Shown here piece by piece: positions 6,136 through 13,587 of a stretch of DNA of 17,637 nt; position 1 is the first letter of the stretch; each line of letters begins with the position of its first letter. The stretch covers positions 1 to 17,637 of the forward strand of contig NZ_CAIP01000154.1 of the NCBI RefSeq assembly GCF_000297435.1. The letters run 5' to 3'. A program made the position numbers and the translations under genes. This DNA comes from Microcystis sp. T1-4. GTDB lineage: Bacteria > Cyanobacteriota > Cyanobacteriia > Cyanobacteriales > Microcystaceae. The notes under the pieces were generated by a model. That model did not search any database, was not told the DNA's origin, and worked only from the letters and a program-made list of their open reading frames with translations.

Positions 6136-7143
6136 GATAACTGAGGTAAGAGACTCTTGCTGACTTGCTTGCAGATGGGATTGAGCGCGAACAGCGTGGA
6201 ACATCCCAAAACGACATAAACCCGTACCAAAGGCCAAACGCATCAGCAGAATTGTCGGCACTTCTCGGACAGATTTAACCAACCCAGTTAGACCAAATTG
6301 CCACCAACCTTGGGGACGAATCACCCCTTGCCAAATGGTATCAATCCAAGAGGGTAGAGTGGCTTTTGTCCAGTCAGCAGTCATCACTTCCCCATCTACC
6401 AATCCCGTGGCCGCTAACTGTTCGGCAAAACCTTCGATACTGGCAAAAGCGGGGTGGGACCACTGATCCAAAAGTTGGCGCATTACAGGACTTTCCCAGA
6501 AATTGAGCGGTTTTTGACGGTCATCTCGCTGATTCCAGTCCGCTACCACTAGGACTCCCCCCGGCTTAAGAACTCGCAGTAATTCCTGAGCAAAAACGGC
6601 TTTGTCCGGCATATGGGGACCGGCTTCGATTGACCAGACCACATCAAAACTCTCGTCGGGAAAAGAAAGGGCCATGGCATCATCGACCAAAAAGCGAGCA
6701 TTTACATCTGGGGGTGTTAGTTCTTTGGCCCGTGCCACTTGTTTGGGACTAATGGTGACACCGGTAACGGCAAATCCGTAGTCGCGGGCCAGAATGCGAC
6801 TGCTGCCACCAATACCACAACCGACATCGAGGAGAGTGGCACCGGTGGGTAGTTTATCCAAACCTCCCCAAGAGACCATTTCCGCCACAAAGTCAGCTTT
6901 TGCCTGTAGAAAGTCTTTTTTTTCTGGTGGGGAACCGTAGTGACCTAAATGGATGTGTTCGCCCCAATAATATTCTAAAATCCCGTCTTCGGTCCATTGG
7001 TCGTAGGAATTGGCCACCGAGTCCGACGATTGGTACTTGCGAGAGGAAACAAAATAGACGACGATAGCGATCGCTAGGAGTAAACCTAAAGATGATGTCA
7101 GCAAAAGTATATTCATTAAATGCTGCTGGGCAAACTGATACAA
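6133..7143 (-). CDS. 2-methyl-6-phytyl/solanesyl-benzoquinone methyltransferase (Sll0418-like)
   Basis: This 336-residue SAM-dependent methyltransferase closely resembles what I recall of Synechocystis Sll0418, the MPBQ/MSBQ methyltransferase of tocopherol and plastoquinone synthesis. It has one N-terminal hydrophobic segment (about 11-32) that probably anchors it to a membrane. The family block YQSSDSVANSYDQWTEDGI follows at about 37-55, and the SAM motif LDVGCGIGG is at 105-113. Further hallmarks are SIEAGPHMPDK, LKPGGVLVVADWNQRDD and the C-terminal FGTGLCRFGMFHAVR. Gamma-tocopherol methyltransferase (Slr0089-like) is the main alternative, but these signature stretches fit Sll0418 better. 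It lies 70 nt downstream of the hybrid kinase on the same strand and may share its transcript or have its own promoter. Its stop codon falls within dispersed repeat copy B. Confidence 0.92.
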   Translation of the reverse strand: MYQFAQQHLMNILLLTSSLGLLLAIAIVVYFVSSRKYQSSDSVANSYDQWTEDGILEYYWGEHIHLGHYGSPPEKKDFLQAKADFVAEMVSWGGLDKLPTGATLLDVGCGIGGSSRILARDYGFAVTGVTISPKQVARAKELTPPDVNARFLVDDAMALSFPDESFDVVWSIEAGPHMPDKAVFAQELLRVLKPGGVLVVADWNQRDDRQKPLNFWESPVMRQLLDQWSHPAFASIEGFAEQLAATGLVDGEVMTADWTKATLPSWIDTIWQGVIRPQGWWQFGLTGLVKSVREVPTILLMRLAFGTGLCRFGMFHAVRAQSHLQASQQESLTSVI

Positions 7144-7213
7144 AGCTTAATAACTCTTAAAGATTATACAACCTTGAGGTTCTGCGGGCTGAGGTCTAAT
7201 TATCAGTCCCCCT

Positions 7214-9556
7214 TTACCCCTCTTGGTGGCCAGAAAAAGCCAGATCAGCAGTCTCAATTACCTTTAATAGCTGTTCGATGCGGTTTTCCGTCGGGGGGGC
7301 CAAACAGGGAAAAACGGCTAAACCGGGGATTTGATTGGCCACCTCGGTGACAGCCACATCAAGGGTGACTAGGGGTAAATTAGCTAGGGTTTGCGACTCG
7401 CTCAAGGTTTGCAGATAAGAGTATAAATCTTCTGCGATCGAACTATCGATTAAGATAGCGTCCACCTCCCAGACAGTGGCTAAAAGTTCCGCCTGTTCGC
7501 AACTATCGGCCTCAATAAAACGATAATTCTCCCGAACTAATTGATTATTCCAAATCCAGCTAAAGGAAGATAAATCGGAGAAATTAGGGGCATAATGACC
7601 GTGCAAACGCAGCAGAGTCGGAGCAGTGCGCCGTTTTCGGCTAGGAACGGGGGAAACGGTCAGATTTAGGCAAGCTTGCAGAGCTGCCGAAGTGATTGGC
7701 GGAACCAGAAAACTATCGGCCCCTTGCTGTTGACTGCGGTTGCGCTCGCAATCGGCGGCGGTGACAATAACTTTTATATCTTGGGTTTGGGGATGGGATT
7801 TGAGCAGCGTTAACACATCCCAACCGGACAAGAGGGGTAGATTGGGATTGAGAAAAACACAACGGGGTTTTAACTGACGGGCTTTTTCGATCGCTTCGGT
7901 CCCGCTACGGGCGATAATGGCTTTTAATCCCAATTCACTTAAGCGATCGACAAACTGTTCGATAACTTGGGGATTAGCTTCCACCACTAACACCAGACGT
8001 TGGGGGGTCGATTGTTCCTCTTCTGTTCCTTGGGGATGAACCGGCAGCAGTAAAGTGAATTGACTGCCTTCCCGGTCCTTGGAGACAAAAGATAGATCAC
8101 CGCCGTGACAGCGTGCTAATTTTTGGCTGAGGACTAAACCTAAACCCGCACCCTCAAATTGACGGGTGAAAGGACTTTCTAGCTGTTGGAATTTCTGAAA
8201 AATCAGATGCTGGGATTCTTCCGGAATACCGATCCCCGTATCCCAGACGGTAAAAGCCAGCCAATTTTCCCAACGATTGACTTTAATGCCCAAATTACCG
8301 CCGTCAATGGTGAATTTTACCGCATTATCTAACAAATGCACTAACATCTGTTGTAAACGGGCTTCATCGGCCAGGACATAATCTAACCCCGATTCGATGT
8401 CAAGACGATAGCTGTTGGGGAGATCAAGACGTTGGGGATATTTATCGACGATGATATCGTACACCCGTTGACAGAGGCGATCGATTTTGACTCTAGCTAA
8501 AGTTAATTTTAGTTGTCCTGTCTCTAGGCGGGTTAAATCGAGGAGATCATTAACTAAAGCCATCAACTGGCGACCGCTGCGATAGATTAAATCGGCATAT
8601 TTGGACTGTCGGGGGTTAAGTTCACCGATTTTTTGTTCCCGCAGCAGATTGGAGAGACCGATAACGGCGGTGAGGGGCGATTTAAACTCATGGCTGACAC
8701 AGGCGAGAAATTCATCCTTAAGACGATTTAAATGGACTAAATCGGCATTTTTAACCGCTAATTCCCGACAATATTGCTGTTGTTCCGTGATATCGGTGGC
8801 TAATAGTAACCACAGTCCCGAAGTTTTCTCGATCAAGGGATAATGACCTGTCCAATTTAACGGCGCGGACAACAGGCGCCAAGTCTTGGTTAAACCCGAT
8901 GTCAGCGTTTCCAGACGCTGGGGGAACAGGGGGGGGGTGGGGGATTGGGGAGTTAAGGGTTGAGTGGGGAAAGCTGCCCCGATTTGTTGGCACCAAGCCT
9001 GATTTTGGTATAAAATTCCCGCTTCTGGACTGTAGAGCAGCAGCGGCAGCGGTAATTGTTCCAAAAATTCCAGAGGACGATCTCCGCGGTGGGAGAAATT
9101 GCGATCGCTGATGCGGAGCTGCGGAGAGGGATCATCGAGAATCGAGCGCCCGAGACAAAATTGCAGTAGTTTGCCCGTGTCTAAGCGCCCTAACAGTTTA
9201 CCCTGAGCATCCACTAAAATAGGAACCAATGCGATCGCTTCTCCCCTCAGGTTTGCCAGAAACTCACTGACGGCCATGCGCGAGTTCAGAGGGATAATCG
9301 GACGCAGCCAACCGCTCAGATCCAGACAGTTGCAGGAGGGGTTTCTGGTTTCGGGGTGCTGTTGTTGATAGAGGAGGTAAGCGATCAGGGCTTGACTCTC
9401 AATCAGTCCTAGGGGACAATACCGCTCATCCACCACCACGATCGCTTCTGGATTGCCCGTATTAATTAAATCTAAAAGACTGGCCGTATCAACAATTAAT
9501 TCACAGGCAGTGACGGATTGATTAAAGTGATGGAGACTGAGGGTAACGCTAGGCAT
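7214..9556 (-). CDS. hybrid histidine kinase with CBS-like/PAS-like input and degenerate receivers
   Basis: This 780-residue protein is probably cytosolic, with no signal peptide or membrane segment seen. Residues about 15-140 resemble a pair of CBS domains. A PAS-like region (about 163-260) carries the EQLPLPLLLYSPEAGILYQN stretch. The HisKA domain has the H-box SHEFKSPL with phospho-acceptor H289, and the ATPase domain has the N-box around N411, DTGIGI (439-444) and GAGLGL (469-474), so the kinase core looks active. The C-terminal receiver (about 520-630) is degenerate: the phospho-acceptor Asp is N570 (VFLNPNLPL), the acidic pair is E526-A527, and the conserved Lys is P619. A second, weaker receiver-like region fills about 650-770. 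Pseudo-receivers on a clock-linked kinase recall CikA, although CikA has a GAF domain. It diverges from kaiA, with 276 nt between the start codons. Its signal and target are unknown. Confidence 0.9.
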   Translation of the reverse strand: MPSVTLSLHHFNQSVTACELIVDTASLLDLINTGNPEAIVVVDERYCPLGLIESQALIAYLLYQQQHPETRNPSCNCLDLSGWLRPIIPLNSRMAVSEFLANLRGEAIALVPILVDAQGKLLGRLDTGKLLQFCLGRSILDDPSPQLRISDRNFSHRGDRPLEFLEQLPLPLLLYSPEAGILYQNQAWCQQIGAAFPTQPLTPQSPTPPLFPQRLETLTSGLTKTWRLLSAPLNWTGHYPLIEKTSGLWLLLATDITEQQQYCRELAVKNADLVHLNRLKDEFLACVSHEFKSPLTAVIGLSNLLREQKIGELNPRQSKYADLIYRSGRQLMALVNDLLDLTRLETGQLKLTLARVKIDRLCQRVYDIIVDKYPQRLDLPNSYRLDIESGLDYVLADEARLQQMLVHLLDNAVKFTIDGGNLGIKVNRWENWLAFTVWDTGIGIPEESQHLIFQKFQQLESPFTRQFEGAGLGLVLSQKLARCHGGDLSFVSKDREGSQFTLLLPVHPQGTEEEQSTPQRLVLVVEANPQVIEQFVDRLSELGLKAIIARSGTEAIEKARQLKPRCVFLNPNLPLLSGWDVLTLLKSHPQTQDIKVIVTAADCERNRSQQQGADSFLVPPITSAALQACLNLTVSPVPSRKRRTAPTLLRLHGHYAPNFSDLSSFSWIWNNQLVRENYRFIEADSCEQAELLATVWEVDAILIDSSIAEDLYSYLQTLSESQTLANLPLVTLDVAVTEVANQIPGLAVFPCLAPPTENRIEQLLKVIETADLAFSGHQEG

Positions 9557-9790
9557 GGGGATAATTGGGTGGGCGGTGGCGGTAACTTTAGGGCATAATT
9601 AACAAACTGATGGCCAAACTATTAGTCGTCCTAGAACTCGAATTTACCTTGATTATGACGCTCGCTCATCTAGAGGACCACTCGATTGATTACAATTAAC
9701 TACAATACCCACTGCCAAAAAGCCAAGTTAACTTTAACTTCTCCGATCTGATGGCGAGGGGGTTGTCTTCTCAACAGAGACAGCCTAACC

Positions 9791-9826
9791 TATAATTTGT
9801 TATTTTCTATCTACCTTGCGGGTGAG
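9791..9826 (+). promoter_or_regulatory. kaiA -10 element and Shine-Dalgarno
   Basis: A perfect TATAAT at 9791-9796 would place transcription initiation near 9803. GGGTGAG at 9820-9826 matches the GGTGA part of the anti-Shine-Dalgarno complement, 6 nt before TTG 9833. No good -35 lies at 16-18 nt spacing (a TTGTCT at 9763 is too far away). If this -10 is used, the TTG at 9797 lies upstream of the transcript, which favours the downstream TTG as the kaiA start. Confidence 0.5.
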
Positions 9827-9832
9827 AAAACG

Positions 9833-10762
9833 TTGCCTCCGAGACTGACTATTTATGCTTTTGTCCCAACGGACTCACCCTTGACGGGAGTGAGTTCACC
9901 CCCAGGGCTGGTTAATTCTTTGACGGCTTTATTGGCTAATGAACGCTATAATCTAACCCTAGGGTCCTCTTCTAGCGAATTACTGGCTAATATCGAGGCA
10001 CAGAAGGAAAAAATCGATTGTTTGCTGGTGGTCTTTCATCCTTCCCTACAGCCGACTTTTAATCAACTCTACGAAGCGGGGGTTTTACTGCCAGTAGTGA
10101 TCATTGTCGCTGACAAAAACATCACTGCCGGAACGAATGACTCTCCCACCTGTCTCTATCATAGTGCCGAATTACAAATTACCGTCAAGGAATTAGACAG
10201 CATCACCTCGGTAATCGACCAAGCGATCGCTCGATTTCTCCATTTAGCTCCTAACTGCTCTTTTTCCGAGCGGACTACGATTGTTAACCAACCGAATCCA
10301 GTGGCCAATAATCACAGTTTTCTCCTCCTACAACAGCGCCGTTTAGCAGAAAAATTAAAAGAAAGACTCGGCTATTTAGGTGTTTACTACAAACGCAACC
10401 CGCAGCTATTTTATCGCAATCTTGCCCCGGAGGAAAAAAAAGAATTACTGCGGGAAGTAAGAGCAGATTATCGGGAGATTATTTTAAATTACTTCCAACA
10501 GGATTATCCGATTAATCAAGCGATCGACGAGTTGGTTAATAATGTCTTTTTTACCGATCTCTCCGTGTCGCAAATTCTGGAAATTCACATGGAGTTAATG
10601 GATGAATTTTCCCAACAATTAAAATTGGAAGGCAGAAGCGAGGAAATTCTCCTAGATTATCGTCTCGCTCTCATTGATATCCTGGCTCATCTAGGGGAAA
10701 TGTACCGTCGTTCCATACCTCGCGAGGATATCCCTGATGATTTATCTCAAATGTCGGGGTGA
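9833..10762 (+). CDS. kaiA: circadian clock protein KaiA
   Basis: KaiA stimulates KaiC autophosphorylation by binding the KaiC C-terminal tail. The N-terminal half is the pseudo-receiver domain (IDCLLVVFHPS, YHSAELQI), and a linker leads to the four-helix C-terminal dimerisation and KaiC-binding domain. That domain is strongly conserved: LKERLGYLGVYYKRNP, EIHMELMDEFSQQLK, EGRSEEILLDYRLALID, EMYRRSIPRE. There is no in-frame ATG near the beginning. TTG 9833 has a good Shine-Dalgarno and gives 309 residues. TTG 9797 would give 321 residues but lacks one. Length is in the range of long cyanobacterial KaiA (284-300). It is the first gene of kaiA-kaiB-kaiC but is separated from kaiB by 581 nt, so kaiBC probably has its own promoter. 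Confidence 0.93.
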   Translation: MPPRLTIYAFVPTDSPLTGVSSPPGLVNSLTALLANERYNLTLGSSSSELLANIEAQKEKIDCLLVVFHPSLQPTFNQLYEAGVLLPVVIIVADKNITAGTNDSPTCLYHSAELQITVKELDSITSVIDQAIARFLHLAPNCSFSERTTIVNQPNPVANNHSFLLLQQRRLAEKLKERLGYLGVYYKRNPQLFYRNLAPEEKKELLREVRADYREIILNYFQQDYPINQAIDELVNNVFFTDLSVSQILEIHMELMDEFSQQLKLEGRSEEILLDYRLALIDILAHLGEMYRRSIPREDIPDDLSQMSG

Positions 10763-10765
10763 AGA

Positions 10766-10788
10766 CCCGAAGCACTTAGTGCGACGGG
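10766..10788 (+). terminator. hairpin immediately after the kaiA stop codon
   Basis: CCCG-AA-GCAC (10766-10775) pairs with GTGC-GA-CGGG (10779-10788) over a TTA loop, beginning 4 nt after the kaiA stop. It could attenuate or stabilise the end of the kaiA transcript. There is no T-tract after it (ATGAAACCCC follows), so a classical rho-independent terminator is doubtful. It also resembles the right-end hairpin of the IS remnant downstream. Confidence 0.4.
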
Positions 10789-10905
10789 ATGAAACCCCAG
10801 CCAATATAAAACAGCACTTCCACAGGCTCAGTGACACGAAGCACGATTAAAAATAAGTGTCCAGTATCCTGAAAAAATCTCGAATAACTTCTTCTTTTAA
10901 GGGTC

Positions 10906-11270
10906 TTGACCTACTCAGGCCAAATAGCTACTATATGAGTATAGCGGATAGGGTAATCAACCGCTCTAAAAACCCCTGTAGTCTAACCACTACGCTATCT
11001 GCACCTTGACAATCAAAGATATAGGGTTCTACTCAATAGTTCTAGTTTCTCACCTGTGAGTAGGTAAAATCTTTGCAGGAACTAGACAAAGCAGTATTTG
11101 AAGCTAACGTTTCAATTCAAGCAAACTTTGTAGAAATACAACTATCGTAGGGCATACGAAAAGTAACGCTTAGGGAGAGAACCACCTCTGGGTTGGATAA
11201 CGCAAGGCATCTAATTTAAGTGGACTCGTTGAACTAAGAATCCCGCGCTTGAGTGCGATGGGAGTGTCAA
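10906..11270 (+). mobile_element. transposase-less IS200/IS605-type remnant with omega-RNA-like right end
   Basis: The right end of this stretch (about 11180-11270) reads like the 3' end of cyanobacterial IS200/IS605 tnpB elements: GGGAGAGAACCACCTC, GTGGACTCGTTGAACT, then GAATCCCGCGCTTGAG, a GC hairpin and a terminal GGGAGTGTCAA. In such elements this region encodes the tnpB guide (omega) RNA and ends at the TCAA cleavage site. A possible left boundary is TTGAC (10906-10910), followed by a small hairpin CTATA-TGAG-TATAG (10931-10944). No tnpA or tnpB frame remains, so this is at most a non-autonomous derivative of about 360 bp. It ends 73 nt before kaiB. The left boundary is uncertain. Confidence 0.5.
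10944..11002 (-). other. tRNA-like or structured segment inside the IS remnant
   Basis: Read on the - strand, GCAGATA pairs with TATCCGC at the two ends like an acceptor stem with one mismatch. It is followed by GC and GTAG-TGGTTAGA-CTAC, which has the size and GG of a D-arm. The total of 59 nt is too short for a tRNA, and no proper anticodon or T-arm can be drawn. It may be a decayed tRNA or simply part of the element's folded left end. Confidence 0.25.
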
Positions 11271-11343
11271 TATTGGGAATAGACTAAAATATCCCAGACA
11301 AATAGCGATGAACTCATATCCCCAGCCCCTTTGATCCTAACCT

Positions 11344-11658
11344 ATGAGCGTCTTTAAAAAAACCTATGTTTTAAAACTGTACGTCGCCGGGAACACCCCC
11401 AACTCCGTGCGAGCCTTAAAAACCCTGAAAAATATCCTAGAAGAGGAATTTCAGGGAGTTTATGCGCTCAAGGTGATTGACGTGCTGAAAAACCCGCAAC
11501 TAGCGGAGGAAGACAAGATTCTCGCCACTCCTACCCTCGCGAAGGTCCTCCCTCCCCCGGTGCGGAAAATTATCGGTGATTTGTCCGATCGAGAGAAGGT
11601 TCTGATCGGTTTAGACTTACTGTACGAGGAAATTCGTGAACGAGAAAATGATAGCTAG
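11344..11658 (+). CDS. kaiB: circadian clock protein KaiB
   Basis: This 104-residue thioredoxin-like, fold-switching clock protein binds the KaiC CI ring and sequesters KaiA during the dephosphorylation phase. The sequence is full-length and canonical: YVLKLYVAGNTPNSVRALK at the N-terminus, the KVIDVLKNPQLAEEDKILATPTL core, and PPPVRKIIGDLSDREKVLIGLDLL. The C-terminal tail is acidic. The ATG at 11344 is the natural start, but there is no strong Shine-Dalgarno. Upstream lies the IS-like remnant, so the promoter must either sit in the 73 nt between them (a TAAAAT at 11285-11290 is a candidate -10) or lie within the remnant. Confidence 0.97.
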   Translation: MSVFKKTYVLKLYVAGNTPNSVRALKTLKNILEEEFQGVYALKVIDVLKNPQLAEEDKILATPTLAKVLPPPVRKIIGDLSDREKVLIGLDLLYEEIRERENDS

Positions 11659-11851
11659 GCCTTCGGCAATAGGTGATTAGACGGGTTATATTTATTGAAG
11701 GAGAAATGATCGGGGCGTAATCTAGTACGTCTATGGGAAAGTCAAGAGTCAATGGCAATCGAGATAGTGTAAAGTGTCTAGTCAGTCCCGATATGTTTCT
11801 GTGGAAAAATTAGATAAAAATCCTACTCTTTAAATACTCGCTGGATAAATA
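11659..11851 (+). other. 193-nt kaiB-kaiC intergenic region
   Basis: No gene is visible here. The gap is longer than I would expect for a tightly coupled kaiBC operon. AGGAGAAATG at 11700-11709 looks like a ribosome binding site followed too closely by an ATG, and that frame is short. The stretch before kaiC is AT-rich but shows no convincing -35/-10 pair or terminator hairpin. Confidence 0.4.
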
Positions 11852-13414
11852 ATGACTCAATCTAACTCTAATAGCCAACCAAATCCACCGATTAAACCGA
11901 AAGGTGTTCGCAAAATTAGAACCCTAATTGAAGGTTTTGATGAGATCACTCACGGTGGTTTACCCATGGGGAGAACTACCTTAGTTAGTGGCACTTCTGG
12001 CACGGGAAAAACCCTGCTTGCTGTGCAATTTCTCTACCATGGGATCAAGTATTTTGACTATCCGGGCCTGTTTGTTACTTTTGAAGAATCTCCCACCGAT
12101 ATTATCCAAAATGCCTATAGTTTTGGTTGGGATTTAGAAGAATTAATTGACCAGGGTAAATTATTTATTCTCGATGCTTCCCCGGATCCAGAAGGTCAAG
12201 AGGTGGTGGGTAGTTTTGATCTTTCGGCCCTAATCGAGCGCATTCAATACGCAATTACTAAATATAAAGCCAAACTGGTATCGGTTGACTCTGTAACTGC
12301 TGTTTTTCAGCAGTACGAAGCGGTGTCAGTGGTGCGGCGAGAAATTTTTCGGCTCGTGGCCCGGTTAAAATTATTAGAAGTGACTTCAATTATGACCACG
12401 GAACGTATCGAAGAATACGGAGCGGTGGCCCGTTTTGGTGTAGAGGAATTTGTCTCTGATAATGTGGTAATTATGCGGAACGTGCTAGAGGGAGAAAGGC
12501 GACGCAGAACCGCGGAAATCCTCAAATTACGGGGAACAACCCACATGAAGGGGGAATATCCCTTTACTATCACCAATGATGGCATTAATATCTTCCCCCT
12601 CGGAGCCATGCGTTTAACTCAGCGCTCTTCTAATGTCCGCATTTCTTCGGGAGTAAAAACCCTCGATGATATGTGTGGAGGCGGTTTTTTCAAGGATTCG
12701 ATTATTTTGGCCACAGGAGCAACCGGTACGGGTAAAACTCTCCTAGTCAGTAAATTTCTGGAAGAAGGATGTCGGCGCGGTGAGCGAGCGATTTTGTTCG
12801 CTTATGAAGAATCTCGCGCCCAATTGTCCCGAAATGCCTCTTCTTGGGGGATCGATTTTGAGGAGATGGAACGCAAGGGATTATTAAAATTGTTGTGTTC
12901 TTACCCCGAATCGGCGGGATTAGAAGACCATTTACAGATGATTAAGTCGGAAATCTCGGAATTTAAACCCTCTCGTATTGCTATTGATTCTCTATCGGCA
13001 CTCGCGCGCGGGGTGACAAATAATGCTTTTCGGCAATTTGTGATCGGGGTGACAGGATACGCCAAACAGGAGGAAATTACAGGATTTTTCACCAATACCA
13101 CCGACCAATTTATGGGAGCGCACTCGATCACCGAATCCCATATTTCTACGATTACCGACACGATTTTAATGTTGCAATATGTGGAAATTCGCGGCGAAAT
13201 GTCGCGAGCGATTAACGTCTTTAAGATGCGCGGTTCTTGGCACGATAAAGGGATTCGTGAATATACTATCAGTCAGGACGGGGCGGATATCAAGGATTCT
13301 TTCCGCAATTACGAGCGGATTATTAGTGGTTCCCCAACTAAAATTAGCGTCGATGAAAAGACTGAATTATCGCGGATTGTTCGCAATGTACGCGAAAAAT
13401 TACAGGATGAATAA
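11852..13414 (+). CDS. kaiC: circadian clock ATPase/autokinase KaiC
   Basis: KaiC is the hexameric double-ring core of the cyanobacterial clock. The 520 residues contain two RecA-like domains. CI has Walker A GTSGTGKT (47-54) and the catalytic pair E78-E79. CII has GATGTGKT around K295. The dual phosphorylation site in SHISTITDTI corresponds to S431/T432 of S. elongatus and is S432/T433 here (one-residue offset). The C-terminal A-loop/tail (SPTKISVDEKTELSRIVRNV) that KaiA binds is intact. The R-rich segment EGERRRRTAEILKLRG and the FKMRGSWHDKGIREY block are also conserved. The start at 11852 lacks a clear Shine-Dalgarno. All catalytic features argue for a functional oscillator with the adjacent kaiA and kaiB. 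Confidence 0.98.
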   Translation: MTQSNSNSQPNPPIKPKGVRKIRTLIEGFDEITHGGLPMGRTTLVSGTSGTGKTLLAVQFLYHGIKYFDYPGLFVTFEESPTDIIQNAYSFGWDLEELIDQGKLFILDASPDPEGQEVVGSFDLSALIERIQYAITKYKAKLVSVDSVTAVFQQYEAVSVVRREIFRLVARLKLLEVTSIMTTERIEEYGAVARFGVEEFVSDNVVIMRNVLEGERRRRTAEILKLRGTTHMKGEYPFTITNDGINIFPLGAMRLTQRSSNVRISSGVKTLDDMCGGGFFKDSIILATGATGTGKTLLVSKFLEEGCRRGERAILFAYEESRAQLSRNASSWGIDFEEMERKGLLKLLCSYPESAGLEDHLQMIKSEISEFKPSRIAIDSLSALARGVTNNAFRQFVIGVTGYAKQEEITGFFTNTTDQFMGAHSITESHISTITDTILMLQYVEIRGEMSRAINVFKMRGSWHDKGIREYTISQDGADIKDSFRNYERIISGSPTKISVDEKTELSRIVRNVREKLQDE

Positions 13415-13587
13415 TCGGGAGTTGGCTCTCTTGGATTTGGTGGGTAAAATGTATTCTAAGATACAGTACCGCTGGCGAGGGAGTGGAAGGAACCACAGAG
13501 ACACAGAGGACACAAAGATCGATCGATCCTATGTAAGTTAAACTTATCACAGAGAACCTAGAAGAGCCGGGAGTTGACTGATGGAGA
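13415..13587 (+). other. intergenic between convergent kaiC and membrane protein gene, with CACAGAG repeat
   Basis: This 173-nt gap holds a purine-rich, short-period stretch at 13491-13517 (ACCACAGAGACACAGAGG followed by ACACAAAG). The same kind of motif occurs between genes in many cyanobacterial genomes. A short direct repeat, CGGGAGTTG-x-CT, occurs at about 13417 and again near 13568. No clear terminator hairpin with a T-tract is seen for either gene. Confidence 0.45.

Noticed and set aside
8601..8843. ORFs antisense to the hybrid kinase (8601-8843 and 8899-9111, + strand)
   Set aside because: They are shadows of the conserved HisKA/PAS coding frame, with no ribosome binding site or recognised domain.
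13179..13541. 120-codon + strand ORF overlapping the end of kaiC
   Set aside because: Most of it is the shifted frame of conserved kaiC codons; the product has no recognisable feature.
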